Source of the DNA: Desulfobacteraceae bacterium
GTDB taxonomy: Bacteria > Desulfobacterota > DSM-4660 > Desulfatiglandales > Desulfatiglandaceae
NCBI GenBank assembly: GCA_030589225.1
Contig: JAUUWD010000023.1
Coordinates: 1 to 10,494, forward strand
Direction: 5' to 3'
DNA length: 10,494 nt
Part shown: piece after piece, positions 4,439-10,494 of the stretch
How the letters are laid out: each line of letters begins with the position of its first letter
How positions within the stretch are numbered: the first letter of the stretch is position 1
Notes under the pieces: generated by a model
Told to the model about the DNA's origin: nothing
The model's database searches: none
Seen by the model: only the letters and a program-made list of their open reading frames with translations
Translations under genes and position numbers: made by a program

Positions 4439-6862
4439 TTACTCATCTTCCATTACTCTTGCAACACCTACAACCTTCTCGCCTTCTCCCAAATTGATCA
4501 GTTTCACCCCTTGTGTATTACGCCCGATTACGGAGATATCCGCTACCCTCAACCGTATAATCTTTCCATGCCCGGTAATAATCATTAGTTCATCCTGCCC
4601 GCTCACCTGGGAAGAATAGACCACCGGACCGTTTCTTTCGCTAGTCTTTATGGTCAATATACCCTTTCCCCCCCTTGATTGGGCCCGGTACTCTTCTGTT
4701 TTAGTGCGTTTCCCATACCCGTTTGCAGTCACGGTCAGGATTGTAGCACCCTCTTTAAGGACCTCCATACCTACAACCTCATTACCCTGTTCCATTCTAA
4801 TCCCGATGTTACCTGCGGCCACCCTTCCCATATCCCTTAGATCTGCCTCCTTGAACCGTATGGACTTCCCCTGCCTTGTTGTCAAGAAAATATCCTGCTC
4901 TCCGCTTGATACCCGCACAGCAATCAGTTCATCTTCTTCTCTGATTTTCAAAGCAACGATTCCTCCCGACCTGGGATGGCTGTAAGATTCTAACGTGGTT
5001 TTCTTGACCAAGCCCTTTCTTGATGCCATCACAACATATCTGCCTTCTTCAAAACCTTTCACAGAAAGTGTGGTGGCCACCCTTTCTCCCCTTTTCAGTT
5101 GCAAAAGATTTACAATCGCTTTTCCGCGCGTCACCCGACCGCCCTCAGGGATCTCATGAACCTTCTTCCAGTGAACACGTCCCTTATTCGTAAAGAAAAG
5201 GAAATAATCATGGGAAGATGCAACAAATAAATGTTCTACGAAATCTTCCTCCTTAGGTTTTACACCGGTCATTCCCTTGCCACCTCGGCGCTGAGCCCTG
5301 TAAAGACTGATTGGATTTCTCTTAATATAGCCATCATGACTGATGGTCACCACCATGTCTTCTTCCGCTATAAGATCCTCCATATCAATGTCTCCGACTT
5401 CCTCAAGGATTTCTGTCCTGCGCTCATCCCCATATTTTTTCTGGATATCCTTTATTTCATCCTTGATTATCTGGAGTACCATAGCTTCGCTTTCCAGGAT
5501 TGCCTTAAACCTCGCTATATTCTTAATTAAATCCTGGTATTCCGCATCGATCTTCTCCCTTTCTAATCCTGTGAGTCTCTGTAATCTCATGTCCAGAATT
5601 GCCTGGGCCTGGATGTCCGAAAGGTCTAAGTCAGACATCAGGCGCCCCTTTGCCTCTTTGGGGTCAGAGGAAGATCTGATTAGCTCGATAACATCATCCA
5701 AAAAATCCAGCGCTTTTTTTAGTCCTTCAAGAATATGCGCGCGTTCTTCTGCCCTCCTCAGATCATAAATAGTCCTTCGTATAATAATTTCCCGACGATG
5801 AGCAACAAAGTGCTCCAAGATCCCTTTCAGCGTCAAGATTTCCGGTCGCCCATTGACAATGGCCAGCATGATAATCCCGAATGAGGTTTCCATCTGCGTA
5901 AATTTATACAACCTGTTAAGGATCACAAGCGCCTTTCCGTCCCTTTTTACGTCTATAACTATCCGCATCCCGTCTCTATCAGATTCATCCCTTATATCAG
6001 ATATACCATCTATCTTTTTTTCCCTAACCAGTGCCGCCATTTTCTCCAGGAGTTTACTCTTGTTTACCTGATAAGGTATCTCAGAGATCACCACTCTTTC
6101 CTGGGTCTTCCCAACCTTCTCTACGAACGCCCTGGCCCTGATCTTAATGATACCCCTACCCGTTCTGTACGCCTCACGAATCCCTTTTTTGCCCAGGATA
6201 AATCCGGCTGTTGGAAAATCCGGTCCAAAAACAATCCCTATCAACTCGTCCAGGTCAATGTCAGGTTTATCAATCACCCTTACAACGGCATTGCATATCT
6301 CTGATAGATTGTGCGGTGGAATGTTTGTTGCCATACCGACTGCGATTCCTGAAGAACCATTGATCAATAAATTAGGTATGGTGGTTGGGAGAATGTCAGG
6401 CTCTTGTAAAGAGCCATCATAATTTGGAGTGAAACCTACTGTTTCTTTTTCAAGATCCGAAAGAAAATCCTGGGCAAGCCGCGTCATCCTTACTTCCGTA
6501 TATCGCATGGCCGCCGGTGGGTCCCCGTCGACAGATCCAAAATTTCCCTGTCCGTCTACCAGGGGATACCTCAGGGAAAAATCCTGGGCCATTCGTACTA
6601 TTGTATCGTATACTGCTGCATCTCCATGTGGGTGGTATTTACCAATTACATCCCCAACCAACCTTGCAGATTTCTTAAACGGTCTGTTGAAGTAATTTTT
6701 AAGGTCATGCATTCCATATAGGACACGCCTGTGAACCGGCTTAAGTCCATCCCTGATATCAGGCAGGGCCCTCCCAACGATGACACTCATTGAGTATTCG
6801 AGATAGGATTTTTTCATCTCATCTTCTATTTTAACTACATGAGTGTGCAATTCCGCAACCAT
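4439..6862 (-). CDS. gyrA: DNA gyrase subunit A
   Basis: GyrA is the breakage-reunion subunit of gyrase (A2B2), which introduces negative supercoils with ATP supplied through GyrB. At 807 residues it is a full-length, compact GyrA. Seen: N-terminal [23 protein letters not shown] (13-35); the winged-helix region [21 protein letters not shown] (74-94); the catalytic tyrosine Y121 in AAMRYTE; the IPPHNL tower region (181-186); the coiled-coil segment with [11 protein letters not shown] (424-434); and the gyrase-specific GyrA box QRRGGKG (524-530), which separates it from ParC. The C-terminal beta-pinwheel follows, with a second QSRGGKG-like repeat. ATG 6862 has the RBS AGGAGA 6 nt upstream. The residue matching E. 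coli Ser83 is Ala82; Asp86 matches Asp87. It lies 112 nt downstream of gyrB and may have its own promoter. Confidence 0.99.
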   Translation of the reverse strand: MVAELHTHVVKIEDEMKKSYLEYSMSVIVGRALPDIRDGLKPVHRRVLYGMHDLKNYFNRPFKKSARLVGDVIGKYHPHGDAAVYDTIVRMAQDFSLRYPLVDGQGNFGSVDGDPPAAMRYTEVRMTRLAQDFLSDLEKETVGFTPNYDGSLQEPDILPTTIPNLLINGSSGIAVGMATNIPPHNLSEICNAVVRVIDKPDIDLDELIGIVFGPDFPTAGFILGKKGIREAYRTGRGIIKIRARAFVEKVGKTQERVVISEIPYQVNKSKLLEKMAALVREKKIDGISDIRDESDRDGMRIVIDVKRDGKALVILNRLYKFTQMETSFGIIMLAIVNGRPEILTLKGILEHFVAHRREIIIRRTIYDLRRAEERAHILEGLKKALDFLDDVIELIRSSSDPKEAKGRLMSDLDLSDIQAQAILDMRLQRLTGLEREKIDAEYQDLIKNIARFKAILESEAMVLQIIKDEIKDIQKKYGDERRTEILEEVGDIDMEDLIAEEDMVVTISHDGYIKRNPISLYRAQRRGGKGMTGVKPKEEDFVEHLFVASSHDYFLFFTNKGRVHWKKVHEIPEGGRVTRGKAIVNLLQLKRGERVATTLSVKGFEEGRYVVMASRKGLVKKTTLESYSHPRSGGIVALKIREEDELIAVRVSSGEQDIFLTTRQGKSIRFKEADLRDMGRVAAGNIGIRMEQGNEVVGMEVLKEGATILTVTANGYGKRTKTEEYRAQSRGGKGILTIKTSERNGPVVYSSQVSGQDELMIITGHGKIIRLRVADISVIGRNTQGVKLINLGEGEKVVGVARVMEDE

Positions 6863-6897
6863 CTTTGTTCTCCTAAAAATTAGTTGTAAATGATCAT

Positions 6898-6903
6898 AGT
6901 ATA
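6898..6903 (-). promoter_or_regulatory. Possible -10 element of a gyrA promoter
   Basis: On the minus strand this reads TATACT, a good -10 hexamer, 35 nt upstream of the gyrA start, in the 112-nt gap after gyrB. No matching -35 box is seen at 16-18 nt, so this is weak evidence for separate gyrA transcription. Confidence 0.28.
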
Positions 6904-6927
6904 GAAGGCTATTAAAGTCTTTTCCCG

Positions 6928-6951
6928 TCGCAGGATTGCACTACCCTGCGA
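6928..6951. repeat. Hairpin between gyrB and gyrA
   Basis: Perfect 7-bp arms TCGCAGG and CCTGCGA enclose a 10-nt loop. It starts about 25 nt after the gyrB stop. On the minus strand it is followed by CGGGAAAAG, not a T-run, so it is not a typical Rho-independent terminator. It could stabilise the gyrB mRNA end, act as an operator, or partly attenuate read-through into gyrA. Confidence 0.5.
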
Positions 6952-6974
6952 TCACTTACTATTGCTTTGCGGTT

Positions 6975-10482
<3,508 letters not shown>

Positions 10483-10494
10483 TTTTTTCCTCCA

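Overview
The window is a housekeeping region of a bacterial chromosome close to the replication origin. The cluster dnaN-gyrB-gyrA and a chromosomal parA-parB pair lie on the minus strand, with one perfect parS site upstream of parA. Gene content, moderate GC and the intergenic repeat style suggest an anaerobic Desulfobacterota (former Deltaproteobacteria). GyrB is the long form, with the large insert in its TOPRIM half that is usual in Gram-negative bacteria. A CooT-type nickel protein beside a DUF3842 protein fits an anaerobe that uses nickel enzymes such as CO dehydrogenase. The taxonomic placement is inference; there is no rRNA or other marker here to prove it.

Layout from the right end, in the direction of minus-strand transcription. 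dnaN (sliding clamp, 10482-9367) is followed after 1 nt by gyrB (9365-6975), then a 112-nt gap with a hairpin, then gyrA (6862-4439). Next comes a 581-nt stretch without a credible gene (3858-4438), which holds a long imperfect inverted repeat of about 300 bp and several short intergenic repeats. A small conserved-looking 60-residue protein (3857-3675) follows, then the parS-containing gap (3444-3674), parA (3443-2676) and parB (2675-1830). The plus-strand gene plsY (1219-1875) converges on parB and overlaps its 3' end by 46 nt. Diverging from plsY is a minus-strand pair, a DUF3842 protein (1126-710) overlapping cooT (723-529). After a 344-nt repeat-rich gap with a MITE-like inverted repeat, the window ends inside a metallo-beta-lactamase-fold hydrolase (184-1), which is cut by the window edge.

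How the genes work together: DnaN clamps the replicative polymerase, GyrA2B2 removes the positive supercoils made by replication, and ParA/ParB/parS segregates the duplicated origin. PlsY makes lysophosphatidate for phospholipid synthesis. DUF3842 and CooT form a translationally overlapping pair, probably linked to nickel enzyme maturation.

The coding content is ordinary. The least explained parts are the two gene-free gaps (185-528 and 3858-4438). They share at least four repeat modules (a 23-bp end sequence, a CCCG...CGGG 15-mer, a heptad run and AGCGAAGCGA), and one of them contains the long inverted repeat. No CRISPR array, tRNA, rRNA or intact insertion sequence was seen.
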